From assembly GCA_009774235.1 (NCBI GenBank), contig VSNJ01000036.1:1-29887 (forward strand): a DNA stretch of 29,887 bases, read 5' to 3'. How positions within the stretch are numbered: position 1 is the stretch's first letter; each line of letters starts with the position of its first letter. Positions 16,767-25,198 of the stretch are shown piece by piece. Position numbers and translations under genes: made by a program. Source of the stretch: Lachnospiraceae bacterium (lineage in GTDB: Bacteria > Bacillota > Clostridia > Lachnospirales > Lachnospiraceae). Below the pieces are notes generated by a model that made no database searches, was not told where the DNA came from, and saw only the letters and a program-made list of their open reading frames with translations.

Positions 16767-19533
16767 CTTTTGTTTCCACTGATTTTACTTTTGACCATTT
16801 GGAATATAATTTCGTTGTTTTCCCGTTTATCTTTACCGTTTTGTAAGTACGTATCCTGACATAATATTTCTTCTTTGCTTTCTGCTTTGAAATTACTTTA
16901 CTGGTAGTCTTATTGCCTTTCAACAAAATGCTTTTGGTTGATTTTCTGGCAAACTTACTGCTGGTGGAATATTGAATCTGATACCCTGAGGTTTGTCTGC
17001 CCTGCTTCTTCCACTTGATAGAAAATCCCCTTTTCCTTGCCTTCAATTTGGATAAACTGGTTTCTTCCGGCAGAATGATAAAGTTTTCTTTCTTATTTCC
17101 GCTGTAATCACCACTAAAATAAATTCTTACCGTGCCTTGCCCCACATCAACATTATCCTGATAAACCACCTGGTATTGCTGCTTTCCAACGGTATGACCT
17201 TTCCTGTCTATGACTTTCACGCCAGGTTCCCGGCTTTTGCCATTATAAACCAACGGTTTACCAGACAGTTCAATCTTCTGGATCTGGTAAATGGTCTGCT
17301 GTTCTATGATGCTGCCGCAGCTGCACTCTTTCATCTTAACGCCATCCTTTTGAAAGGTTGCCTGCTCCAATACTGGCTGGTATTGGTGGATATGTCCTTC
17401 CTCTTCTGAAGGTGCTCCTGTTGGCTCTGGTGCTGGGATCACAGTCGGTGTAGTTGTAGATGCCGGTGTTGCACTTAGTGTAGGTACAGGTACTGGTGTT
17501 GTACTTGGTGCAGGGGTTGGTGTTAGTGTTACACTTGGCACCGGCCACAGCATTCCAATTGGCTTTGAACCTGGTATTGCGCCTGGTGCAGTAGTTGGCG
17601 TAGATGCCGGTGTTGCACCTGGTGTAGTAGTTGGCGTAGGTGCCGGTGTTGCACCTGGTGCTGTGGTTGGCGTAGGTGCCAGTGTTGCGCCTGGTGCTGT
17701 GGTTGGTGTAGGTGCCGGTGTTGCACCTGGTGCTGTGGTTGGTGTAGGCGTCAGTGTTGCGCCTGGTGCTGTGGTTGGTGTTACACTTGGTGTTGGTCTT
17801 GGCGCTGGCGTCGGGATTACTGTTGGCTTTTGCCCTCCATCCGCTGAATCCCAGAAAATAATACGCTGCTGTGCCGCCACATTTCCCTGTAGCGCTTTCA
17901 CATCTGCAACGGTAAGCAGCTCTTCTTCACAATATTCCGTTAAAAACAAAAATGTATAATCCCCTGGGCTTGCAACCGTATAATCTGCCTGCAGATAATA
18001 CCTTCCTGGATAATCCCCTGGACTGGAAACCAACACAATACTGTTCCACCAATCTGTTTTCTCCAAAACACCAGGATCATCACTTTCCCAATATTCTGTT
18101 TTAATGCCTACAACATAATCCATTGTATACAGCCCGTATTCCTCTACAGTTTCGTTACTGATTTTCTCCCCGCTTTGGTCATACCAGGAAAGTTCAAAAA
18201 ATACCATTTCGTCTGGAATTGCTGTCTCATCCTGATCCTGTTTGATTTTACTTAAATCAACCTCCAGGGGTGCAGAAATAATATCAACTTTTCCCACTCT
18301 GGGAGTATCATCAATAATTGTACAATCTGTACTCCAGACTCCATTCTCATACTTTAATTCATATCCTTCTTCCACCTTTTTATCAGGTAAAACAAAATTC
18401 CCCTCTTCCGCTTTGGCGGCATCCGCATGGATATAAGCCTTGCCCTGGACAAACCAGCTTGGAAATAACCGGCTGCCCGTCTGGAACTGGGTAGTCCCGG
18501 TAACTGTTCCAGCAATGGTTAGCGAACCTTCCTTGTCCAATACAAGAATACACCGGTTTTCCCCGGAAGCGCTTACGCTGGTAAAATTACCTTTGATTTC
18601 TGCATCCCCCGCTTCATGCAGGTCCAGACAGCCGCTGTTTTTCAAGGTGACATTTCCAAGGCTGCCAGACACAAGGGACAGGCATCCTCCGTTCTCCACG
18701 GTAATGCTGCCAATATCCTCCACACTGGCTCCTTCCAGCATGCTTTCCGATAATGTTAAAGAAGTATTTTCATTCCCAGAAAACTTTTTTACCCGGGCTG
18801 AACTATTTTTGTCTCCGGCAACCTGAATCCCAGCACTGCTGTTCAGGCTGGTATCTACGCCGTCACGTACTGCTGCCTTGGTATCTAAATACAGTGATGC
18901 AGAACCAGCATAGGGGACATTTCCATCCTCCCCTGCTTCGTGCCCCAAGCATATTGCCTGGAAAACAGTATCATCGTTGGAATTCATTACTGTTAATGAC
19001 GCATGAGCCCCCACTTCCGTTCCTGGATATCCACCACCATATACTGTAGGCAGAAGCTCATCTTCAAGACCTCCCAAATCCCCGAGATTACCTGCCCCGC
19101 CTGGCAGAAAGGTATCCACATTATCCATAACCAGGCTATGCCCCGCCAGAAAAATTTCCCGGTGCGGAACACTATTCAAAGAAGAACTGGACTCAAAGTG
19201 CAAGATCATATCTTTAAAAACAACACCGTCGCCTGCCAGCTGGATGGGGCTCCGGCAGTTCAGCCCGTTCTTTGTCCCCGGCATTCCCTGTATCACAGTT
19301 CCCTCTGGGATCACCACAGGCTTCATACGTCCACTATCCTCCGCCTCCTGGCCAATAGTAATAGCTGTACTTACTGTAATAGGACTCTTCTTCCCAGCTA
19401 AGGCAGCCATAAATTCTTCCCTGTTATAGACGGTAATCCCGTTTTCCTCTGCCAGCGCAGGTATCTGTATTCCACCCAGAAGCATTACCACTACCAGCAG
19501 TATGCTTAATTTCTTTTTAATCCCTTTTCCCAT
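16756..19533 (-). CDS. Secreted beta-helix-like surface protein with Pro/Thr repeat linker and Fn3-like C-terminus
   Basis: A 925-residue exported protein of unknown function. A signal peptide is clear (KKKLSILLVVVMLLGG, cleavage near ALA-EE at 28). Residues ~30-405 are rich in short beta repeats (SITVENGGCLSLVSGSLGNV and similar), as in right-handed beta-helix adhesins or autotransporter-like passengers. Residues ~412-560 form a separate beta domain. About 570-710 is a Pro/Thr linker with 12-residue PTTAPGATxAPT-type repeats. A small Cys segment (ECSCGS, ~736-741) precedes an Ig-like stretch and a Lys-rich fibronectin-III-like domain (~824-920). AAAGGAG lies before this ATG; an in-frame ATG 16 codons upstream lacks a ribosome site. 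The N-terminal part is strongly G+C-rich (35 of 60 bases at 19261-19320). Surface adhesion is a guess from architecture. Confidence 0.8.
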   Translation of the reverse strand: MGKGIKKKLSILLVVVMLLGGIQIPALAEENGITVYNREEFMAALAGKKSPITVSTAITIGQEAEDSGRMKPVVIPEGTVIQGMPGTKNGLNCRSPIQLAGDGVVFKDMILHFESSSSLNSVPHREIFLAGHSLVMDNVDTFLPGGAGNLGDLGGLEDELLPTVYGGGYPGTEVGAHASLTVMNSNDDTVFQAICLGHEAGEDGNVPYAGSASLYLDTKAAVRDGVDTSLNSSAGIQVAGDKNSSARVKKFSGNENTSLTLSESMLEGASVEDIGSITVENGGCLSLVSGSLGNVTLKNSGCLDLHEAGDAEIKGNFTSVSASGENRCILVLDKEGSLTIAGTVTGTTQFQTGSRLFPSWFVQGKAYIHADAAKAEEGNFVLPDKKVEEGYELKYENGVWSTDCTIIDDTPRVGKVDIISAPLEVDLSKIKQDQDETAIPDEMVFFELSWYDQSGEKISNETVEEYGLYTMDYVVGIKTEYWESDDPGVLEKTDWWNSIVLVSSPGDYPGRYYLQADYTVASPGDYTFLFLTEYCEEELLTVADVKALQGNVAAQQRIIFWDSADGGQKPTVIPTPAPRPTPSVTPTTAPGATLTPTPTTAPGATPAPTPTTAPGATLAPTPTTAPGATPAPTPTTTPGATPASTPTTAPGAIPGSKPIGMLWPVPSVTLTPTPAPSTTPVPVPTLSATPASTTTPTVIPAPEPTGAPSEEEGHIHQYQPVLEQATFQKDGVKMKECSCGSIIEQQTIYQIQKIELSGKPLVYNGKSREPGVKVIDRKGHTVGKQQYQVVYQDNVDVGQGTVRIYFSGDYSGNKKENFIILPEETSLSKLKARKRGFSIKWKKQGRQTSGYQIQYSTSSKFARKSTKSILLKGNKTTSKVISKQKAKKKYYVRIRTYKTVKINGKTTKLYSKWSKVKSVETKERG
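17579..17794. repeat. 36-bp tandem repeat encoding the Pro/Thr linker
   Basis: Five full 36-base units begin at 17579, 17615, 17651, 17687 and 17723, each starting GCRCCTGGTG on the + strand, plus a sixth that diverges in its second half. They encode 12-residue PTTAPGAT units in the surface protein. Near-identity at DNA level suggests recent expansion, so copy number may vary between strains. Confidence 0.9.
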
Positions 19534-19961
19534 AAGTTTCTCCTTTCTCACCGCTCTCCGGTACAACCTGGCATTCCCCATATCTGGTTCACGTATCTTA
19601 CCTGCTTTTGCTCCGATATGCGGAGTTGGTATATTTGCAATAATTTTCCTTCCTTATCTAGCGTCTTTTTATTTATTTTAGCATAGTTTCTTTGTTTTGT
19701 CAGCATAAATTTAAGCACCGGCGTCCTCATAAAGCTGCCTTTTAGTAAAACATCTGGAACTTGCCAGGGTAATATAATCTTTGTGTAATTTGAAAAATAG
19801 GGAAACTCAAAAAGTGAAATATTTGACAGACTGGCCTGTATTATTGACAATTAAATTTTATATAAAGCTAAAGAATCAAAGTATAAATAAATAATAATTC
19901 TCCTGTAATATTTAGCAATCCATATCATATATTTGAATTGTGATATAAATGGAGGATTACT
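19534..19961. promoter_or_regulatory. Divergent intergenic region between surface protein and dacA
   Basis: The region separates two divergent genes. The surface-protein promoter is listed separately. Its leader (about 19668 to 19534) contains CTCCG-ATATG-CGGAG (19611-19625) and ACCG / CGGT short hairpins near the ribosome site. On the dacA side, TTGACA occurs twice, at 19823-19828 and 19844-19849, 21 bases apart, but neither has a convincing -10 box; GACAAT at 19846-19851 is the best partner of the first. No known riboswitch consensus was recognised. Confidence 0.45.
19675..19703 (-). promoter_or_regulatory. Sigma-A-type promoter of the surface-protein gene
   Basis: On the - strand CTGACA (19703-19698) and TAAAAT (19680-19675) are 17 bases apart, each matching the consensus at five of six positions. 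The predicted start near 19668 leaves a leader of about 135 bases before the ATG at 19533. Confidence 0.6.
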
Positions 19962-21215
19962 ATGCAAAAATTATTAAGCAGCGCTATATATACCATCTGT
20001 CTTATACTTCTCTCATTAGCATATATAAATGGTACTAAAGATTTTCTCTCTGGGTTTGCCCCGTTTAATCCATATGAAGCCTATAATCCAGCTGCCCCAA
20101 AGACAATTACAGCAGAAAGCCTTGGAATTACCTCTTCTGCTGCTGAACCATCAAAAATGTACTCCAGGGCTTATTGCCTTATTGATGCAGACAGTAACAG
20201 GATACTTACATCAAAAGATGCAGATAAACAGCTTCCAATGGCAAGCACTACTAAAATTATGACTTGTATTGTTACACTTGAGAATGGAAACCTTGATGAT
20301 ATTGTTACAGTTTCAAAATATGCTGCTTCAATGCCAGATGTACAGCTTAATATGAAAGAAGGTGAAAAGTTCCGGCTTGGGGATTTGCTATATTCATTAA
20401 TGCTTGAATCACATAATGATACAGCAGTTGCAATAGCAGAACACATTGGCGGAAGTGTTGAAGGCTTTGCAGAACTTATGAACCTGAAAGCAGAAGAACT
20501 TGGACTAACTAATACACACTTTGTAACACCAAATGGTCTTGACAGTGAAGAACATTACACCACAGCATATGAACTATGCTGTATTGCATCATATGCAATA
20601 CAAAATGAAACATTTATGGATATAGTCCAGACCCCTTCACACCAGTTTTCCAACTGTGATAACACACGTACATACTCTGTAAATAATAAAGACGCATTTC
20701 TTACAAGTTACAGCGGGGCACTTGGAATTAAAACTGGCTTTACTGGTAATGCTGGCTATTGTTTCTGTGGCGCAGCAAGAAGAAATGGCGCTACTCTGGT
20801 ATCTGCAGTACTTGCATGTGGATGGCCTCCTAATAAAAGCTATAAATGGGCAGATACAAGAAAACTTATGGACTACGGTTTTAAAGGATACACACAAGCT
20901 GGCATATCCGCAGAAAGCCCGCTGCCTGAAATAAAAGTAGAAGGCGGCAAAGAAGCATCTGTTCCTGTAAAACGCACAGATACTGGCAGTTTTACACTGC
21001 TTATGTCAAAAGATGATGTTGTAACAATAAGTTATGAACTTCCAGACAGCCTTAAAGCCCCAGTGCGCTCTGGTGATATTATAGGATATGAAAAATACGC
21101 CATTAATGATAACCTTTATATGTCAATACCTGTTGTAGTATCAAGGACAATAGAAACTACAGATAGCAAATATTTTACTGATATTCTTGCCAGACTGTTT
21201 TTTGTAAATTATTAA
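19962..21215 (+). CDS. dacA: D-alanyl-D-alanine carboxypeptidase (penicillin-binding protein, peptidase S11)
   Basis: A 417-residue exported enzyme that trims the terminal D-Ala from peptidoglycan stem peptides. An N-terminal hydrophobic segment (about 5-22) exports it. The three active-site motifs are present: SxxK at Ser95-Lys98 (STTK), SxN at Ser150-Asn152 (SHN) and KTG at 257-259 (GIKTGFTG). A PBP5-like C-terminal beta domain follows (about 310-390), and the last ~15 residues (FTDILARLFFVNY) could be an amphipathic membrane anchor. Length is typical of DacA/DacF. TGGAGG sits 7 bases before the ATG. It is a single-gene unit, the only + strand gene in the right two thirds of the window, closed by the hairpin at 21285. 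Whether it is the vegetative DacA or sporulation DacF/DacB type is not decided. Confidence 0.93.
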   Translation: MQKLLSSAIYTICLILLSLAYINGTKDFLSGFAPFNPYEAYNPAAPKTITAESLGITSSAAEPSKMYSRAYCLIDADSNRILTSKDADKQLPMASTTKIMTCIVTLENGNLDDIVTVSKYAASMPDVQLNMKEGEKFRLGDLLYSLMLESHNDTAVAIAEHIGGSVEGFAELMNLKAEELGLTNTHFVTPNGLDSEEHYTTAYELCCIASYAIQNETFMDIVQTPSHQFSNCDNTRTYSVNNKDAFLTSYSGALGIKTGFTGNAGYCFCGAARRNGATLVSAVLACGWPPNKSYKWADTRKLMDYGFKGYTQAGISAESPLPEIKVEGGKEASVPVKRTDTGSFTLLMSKDDVVTISYELPDSLKAPVRSGDIIGYEKYAINDNLYMSIPVVVSRTIETTDSKYFTDILARLFFVNY

Positions 21216-21284
21216 TAAATAGAAAAACAAACTGGTTAAAAGAATTATAGAATTAATAACCAATTTGCCTCTGGTTTTAAGAAA

Positions 21285-21331
21285 CTGCCACATTAAGAAA
21301 ATACTATACATAATATATCTTAATGTGGCAG
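21285..21331. terminator. Bidirectional terminator between dacA and an unknown gene
   Basis: CTGCCACATTAAGA (21285-21298) and TCTTAATGTGGCAG (21318-21331) make a perfect 14-bp stem with a 19-base loop. It lies between convergent genes (stops at 21215 and 21359), with TCCTTTATTATTT following on the + strand and TTTCTTAAAA on the - strand. It probably ends transcription from both sides. Confidence 0.8.
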
Positions 21332-21358
21332 TCCTTTATTATTTAACTAAAAAATATA

Positions 21359-21919
21359 TTAATCTCCCTCAAACGTCAGGATAACATTATAATCTTCCCA
21401 CTTGCACTCTTCCAGACCAGATAAAAGCTGCATATCAAACCCAAAAACCTTATCCAGATATTCCTGGCCGTTAAAACCTGTCTGTGGCAGTGATATCCAC
21501 TTAAATATACTTCCAGGTACACAGAAACTAAAATCCCTGTCTTCAAATATACCAATTACAGTATCTCCAAATGAATTACTTGTATCCATTTGTGATAAAA
21601 ACAATGAACTATCCTGGCTATCTGGAAATGCAAGGCAAAACTGCATATCTGCTTTCATACTTAACCATAACATAAGATTCTGGTAATGCCAGAAATTATT
21701 ATAGTGTGTAATTCCTTCTGCATATGGAAATTCTAAATATACCCATTCACTATTTCCAGGAAGTGTTGTCATATGGAAATTATACTCTTTTTTTACAGGG
21801 TCTTCATAAAGACCTGCATATTCTTTAATCTGCTCTTTTACAATATCCAGTGGAATATTATGTAAAATAATAGATTTCTTATATAGTGTTAAGTCTGGAA
21901 TTAATTTTTCCTTTTTCAT
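21359..21919 (-). CDS. Uncharacterised 186-residue cytoplasmic protein
   Basis: I do not recognise the family. The protein has no signal peptide or membrane helix, is acidic and rich in aromatic residues (WVYLEFPYAEG, NNFWHYQNLMLWLS), and has alternating beta-type and helical segments with no visible catalytic motif. GGAGG lies 7 bases before the ATG, and the frame is long and uninterrupted with the window's usual codon choice, so it is probably a real gene. It is downstream of the nfn genes by 85 bases, with no strong terminator between, so it may be read through from them. Its length and composition recall small immunity or SMI1/SUKH-like proteins, but I cannot support that assignment. Confidence 0.7.
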   Translation of the reverse strand: MKKEKLIPDLTLYKKSIILHNIPLDIVKEQIKEYAGLYEDPVKKEYNFHMTTLPGNSEWVYLEFPYAEGITHYNNFWHYQNLMLWLSMKADMQFCLAFPDSQDSSLFLSQMDTSNSFGDTVIGIFEDRDFSFCVPGSIFKWISLPQTGFNGQEYLDKVFGFDMQLLSGLEECKWEDYNVILTFEGD

Positions 21920-22004
21920 GTAAATCCTCCATAACGTTTCCAGCTGCCAGAATAATATAACAGGCTAGGGTTTGTAAAGGGTGCTGGTGCATAACCTGTA
22001 TAAA

Positions 22005-23393
22005 TTATTTGCTAAGAAATTCATCTATACCTTTAGCAGCCGCCTTGCCTGCACCCATTGCAAGTATAACTGTAGCAGCACCTGTTACAGCATCGCCGCC
22101 TGCATATACTGCTGCTTTGGATGTACTTCCATCTGATTCTTCTGCCACAATACACTTTCTCCTGTTCACTTCAAGACCCTCTGTTGTTGAAGAAATAAGA
22201 GGGTTAGGGCTTGTGCCAAGTGACATAATAACTGTATCTACATCAAGTACAAACTCTGAACCTGGAATTTCAACAGGGCTTCTACGTCCTGATTCATCAG
22301 GCTCACCAAGTTCCATACGTATACACTTCATACCTTTTACATTTCCATCTTCATCTTCAAATATCTCAACAGGGTTTGTAAGAAGGTCAAATATAATCCC
22401 TTCTTCTTTTGCATGATGCACTTCTTCTACCCTTGCAGGAAGTTCTGCCTCGCTGCGGCGGTATACAATATGTACATCTGCACCAAGACGCAACGCAGTC
22501 CTTGCAGCATCCATTGCTACATTCCCGCCACCTACTACTGCCACTTTCTTTCCTGCTGATATAGGGGTGTCATAATTATCATCAAAAGCTTTCATAAGAT
22601 TGCTTCTTGTAAGATATTCATTAGCAGAAAATACACCATTAGCATTTTCACCAGGTATACCCATAAACCTTGGAAGACCTGCACCAGAACCAATAAATAC
22701 CGCATCAAAGCCCTCTTCATTAAGAAGCTCATCTATTGTAACTGATTTGCCTATTACTACATTAGTTTCTATCTTTACACCAAGTGATTTTACATTTTCT
22801 ATCTCGCTGTCAACAACACTGCTTTTTGGCAGACGGAATTCTGGTATACCATATGACAAAACACCACCAGCTTTGTGGAGTGCTTCAAAAATTGTAACAT
22901 CATATCCAAGCTTTGCAAGGTCGCCAGCACATGTAAGCCCTGCAGGTCCTGAACCTATAACTGCTACATTCTTGCCTTTCTTTGTTTCTGCTTTGGCAGG
23001 CTTAATTCCATTCTCCCTTGCAGTATCTGCAACAAAACGCTCAAGTTTGCCGATTGAAACAGCATCACCCTTAATCCCACGTATACATTTAGCTTCACAC
23101 TGGCTTTCCTGAGGACAGACACGCCCACATACAGCTGGAAGTGCTGAATACTTATTGATTACATGGTATGCTTCATCAAAATTACCCTCTTCTACTTCTT
23201 TTATAAACCCAGGTATATCTATATTTACAGGACATCCTTTTACACATTGTGGGTTTTTGCACTTAAGGCAGCGTGTTGCTTCTGCCATAGCCTCCTCTTT
23301 ATTATATCCTAAACATACCTCTTCAAAATTGGCAGCACGGACTTTTGGCTCCTGTTCACGTACAGGCACTCTTTTCAATACATCTGTTTCCAT
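22005..23393 (-). CDS. nfnB: NfnB: large subunit of NADH-dependent ferredoxin:NADP+ oxidoreductase (GltD-like)
   Basis: A 462-residue flavoprotein of the glutamate synthase small-subunit family. The N-terminus has two cysteine sets for [4Fe-4S] clusters (Cys42, 45, 50, 54 and Cys89, 93, 99, 103). An FAD Rossmann motif (VIGSGPAGLTCAGDLA, about 145-160) follows, then the GGVLSYGIPEFRLPK motif and a second dinucleotide motif (VVGGGNVAMDAARTAL) for NADP(H). Next to it is the FNR-like NfnA, and this pair, without a glutamate synthase large subunit, points to Nfn: electron bifurcation from NADPH to ferredoxin and NAD+, or the reverse. The alternative name is sulfide dehydrogenase SudA. GGAGG precedes the ATG by 10 bases. 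Confidence 0.9.
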   Translation of the reverse strand: METDVLKRVPVREQEPKVRAANFEEVCLGYNKEEAMAEATRCLKCKNPQCVKGCPVNIDIPGFIKEVEEGNFDEAYHVINKYSALPAVCGRVCPQESQCEAKCIRGIKGDAVSIGKLERFVADTARENGIKPAKAETKKGKNVAVIGSGPAGLTCAGDLAKLGYDVTIFEALHKAGGVLSYGIPEFRLPKSSVVDSEIENVKSLGVKIETNVVIGKSVTIDELLNEEGFDAVFIGSGAGLPRFMGIPGENANGVFSANEYLTRSNLMKAFDDNYDTPISAGKKVAVVGGGNVAMDAARTALRLGADVHIVYRRSEAELPARVEEVHHAKEEGIIFDLLTNPVEIFEDEDGNVKGMKCIRMELGEPDESGRRSPVEIPGSEFVLDVDTVIMSLGTSPNPLISSTTEGLEVNRRKCIVAEESDGSTSKAAVYAGGDAVTGAATVILAMGAGKAAAKGIDEFLSK

Positions 23394-23453
23394 TATTTTA
23401 TTTCCTCCATTCCAGCGCTTATTATGCGCATAACCGGTATGTAATATATCTTG

Positions 23454-24335
23454 TTAATTGCAGTTCCCACATCCGCCATGGTGTGTATCACCTTCCTGAA
23501 AACGCAGCATAGCCCTGCCTTCTTCAGTTTTGTACATCCTCTGGCGGCGCATAGCCTGGTCAAAATCAACAAGATGCCCGTCAAATTCCGGTCCGTCTAC
23601 ACATGCAAACTTAATCTCATCACCAACCTGCAGGCGGCATGCACCACACATTCCCGTACCATCAACCATAATTGGGTTCATGCTTACAATAGTAGGAATA
23701 CCTAATTCTTTTGTAAGCAGGGATACAAACTTCATCATAATCATAGGCCCAATAGCAACTACCCTTGTATACTTCTTGCCCTGGTTCTTTACAAGCTCAT
23801 TAATCTGGTCACATCCATTTCCTTTAAAACCATATGACCCGTCATCAGTAGCAATATAAAGGTTAGCAGCTACCTTTCCCATCTCTTCTTCAAGAATAAT
23901 AATATCCTTTGTACGTGCGCCAATTATAACATCAACATCAATGCCATGTTCTTTCATCCATTTAGCCTGTGGATATACAGGGGCAGTACCCACACCACCA
24001 CATACAAAAAGAATACTCTCCTTCTTTAATTCTTCTATTGGCATTCCAACCAGCTCAGAAGCACATCCAAGAGGACCAACAAAATCCATAAATGACTGTC
24101 CCTCTTCATAATCTGCCATCTCAAGCGTAGAAGCGCCTACAATCTGGAATACTATTGTAACTATTCCCTTTTCCTTGTTATAGTCACATATTGTAAGCGG
24201 GATTCTCTCCCCTTCTTCATCCATCTTTACAATAACAAACTGTCCAGGCTTACATGATTTCGCAACTTTTGGTGCCTCAATATCCATAAGCCAGATATTA
24301 TTAGCAAGATACTCTTTCTTTAAAATCTTAAACAT
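23454..24335 (-). CDS. nfnA: NfnA: small subunit of NADH-dependent ferredoxin:NADP+ oxidoreductase
   Basis: A 293-residue ferredoxin-NADP+ reductase-like protein, slightly longer than the usual ~280. An FAD-binding beta barrel occupies about 1-100 (ERIPLTICDY), then an NAD(H)-binding domain starts at ILFVCGGVGTAPVYPQ (108-123). The [2Fe-2S] ligands lie in DGTGMCGACR (Cys230, Cys233) and FACVDGPEFDG (Cys245), as in NfnA and dihydroorotate dehydrogenase PyrK relatives. A Gly/Cys tail (GGCGNCN) closes the protein. It is upstream of nfnB by 60 bases on the same strand and forms the heterodimer with it. With the ferredoxin and NADH pools of a fermenting anaerobe it balances NADPH supply. Confidence 0.92.
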   Translation of the reverse strand: MFKILKKEYLANNIWLMDIEAPKVAKSCKPGQFVIVKMDEEGERIPLTICDYNKEKGIVTIVFQIVGASTLEMADYEEGQSFMDFVGPLGCASELVGMPIEELKKESILFVCGGVGTAPVYPQAKWMKEHGIDVDVIIGARTKDIIILEEEMGKVAANLYIATDDGSYGFKGNGCDQINELVKNQGKKYTRVVAIGPMIMMKFVSLLTKELGIPTIVSMNPIMVDGTGMCGACRLQVGDEIKFACVDGPEFDGHLVDFDQAMRRQRMYKTEEGRAMLRFQEGDTHHGGCGNCN

Positions 24336-24383
24336 AATGAGCCTCCATTTTTCTCTTAATCCAATAAGGATTTAACTTATAAC

Positions 24384-24431
24384 AAAACACAAAAACAGCG
24401 TTTTACACTATAATATAGCGCTGCTTTTGTG
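24384..24431 (-). terminator. Terminator after the CYTH gene
   Basis: CACAAAA-A-CAGCG (24388-24400) pairs with CGCTG-C-TTTTGTG (24419-24431): 12 bp with one A-C mismatch and an 18-base loop, then TTTT on the - strand. It separates the CYTH unit from nfnAB, whose promoter must lie in the remaining ~50 bases; I see no convincing boxes there. Confidence 0.65.
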
Positions 24432-24439
24432 GCTGTGTT

Positions 24440-24937
24440 TTAATTATTTAAAAATACATCCAGGCTGCCACATTGTGACAAATAACTGTTTGTATATCTT
24501 TTATCATTGCTTACATTTTCACCAAACCATTCTGGTGGTATAAAAGCAGCAGCATCTTCTTCGTCTGCAAATTCTACTTCAATAAAGTAAAGTCCTTTTA
24601 ATTTACCACCAAAAATATCAAGTTCTCCCTTATGCCCGTCTGGCAGAGGGATAATATATCTTGTCTTCTCTATAAGATAACCATCTGTCTTTTCACGCAA
24701 ATGTTCATATGAATCTTTAGACAGTGGAAACTCTGCCTCATTATTTATAATTACATCTGCACTGCCTGTTTTAAAATCACCAGGTCTTGATTTATAAGTT
24801 AAAATATAATTATTATTACTCCTGCGTACACGCACAACAGGCCGCTGGCAGAGATAACCTTGTTCTATAACCTTCTTTTCATACTGCTCCAGCCCATCCG
24901 GCAGAACCTTTACAAGAAACTTTTTTTCTATTTCCAT
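24440..24937 (-). CDS. CYTH-domain protein, probable inorganic triphosphatase
   Basis: A 165-residue single-domain CYTH protein. It starts with the signature EIEKKFLV (residues 2-9) and carries alternating charged strands of the triphosphate tunnel: VVRVRRSNNNYILTYKSR (34-51), NEAEFPL, IEKTRYIIP and FIEVEFADEEDA. Stand-alone bacterial CYTH proteins of this length hydrolyse tripolyphosphate with a divalent metal; some are adenylate cyclases (class IV). The start follows AGAGGC by 6 bases and is 30 bases after a small membrane-protein gene, so the two are likely cotranscribed. The physiological substrate is not known. Confidence 0.88.
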   Translation of the reverse strand: MEIEKKFLVKVLPDGLEQYEKKVIEQGYLCQRPVVRVRRSNNNYILTYKSRPGDFKTGSADVIINNEAEFPLSKDSYEHLREKTDGYLIEKTRYIIPLPDGHKGELDIFGGKLKGLYFIEVEFADEEDAAAFIPPEWFGENVSNDKRYTNSYLSQCGSLDVFLNN

Positions 24938-24967
24938 ATATATGCCTCTTTATTTTGCTTTGCTGGC

Positions 24968-25129
24968 TTACATTCCAGAATTTGCATTCTTAGACTTGCG
25001 GAGCTTAATGCCAAGCATAATCCCTCCCAAAGCAATAACAAGGCTTATAAGGAACTTTACAAGATACCATGCAAAAGCTCCTCCAAAACTTAAATCTACA
25101 AGACTCTTAGCTAATAATGTTGTAACCAT
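24968..25129 (-). CDS. Small 53-residue single-pass membrane protein
   Basis: This frame begins with ATG at 25127-25129 and ends at TAA 24968-24970. The product has a short N-terminus (MVTTLLAKSLVDLSFGG), one hydrophobic helix (about 20-40, WYLVKFLISLVIALGGIMLG) and a basic C-terminal tail (IKLRKSKNANSG). AAAGGCAGG lies upstream. It is 30 bases before the CYTH gene and 70 after hisIE, on the same strand. Small proteins with a helix and a positive tail are common in clostridia but of unknown role. I do not recognise a named family. Confidence 0.65.
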   Translation of the reverse strand: MVTTLLAKSLVDLSFGGAFAWYLVKFLISLVIALGGIMLGIKLRKSKNANSGM

Positions 25130-25198
25130 AATCCCAACCTGCCTTTCTTTTTATTAATATTATAAAAATAAATATATTATAACTTCTCCCTGCATTAT

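Noticed and set aside
17579..17794. Regular 36-base repeats considered as a CRISPR array
   Set aside because: Units are directly adjacent with no spacers, keep one reading frame, and encode a Pro/Thr linker.
19534..19668. Riboswitch (for example cyclic-di-GMP class I) in the surface-protein leader
   Set aside because: Short hairpins and a GCAAA are present, but the conserved core motifs of the classes I know are missing.
19548..19850. 100-residue - strand open frame upstream of the surface-protein gene
   Set aside because: It spans the predicted promoter and leader, has no ribosome site, and its composition looks non-coding.
21965..22002. Terminator after nfnB
   Set aside because: Only a 5-bp ACAGG/CCTGT pairing, extendable with a bulge, a large loop and no clean U-tract; too weak to call.
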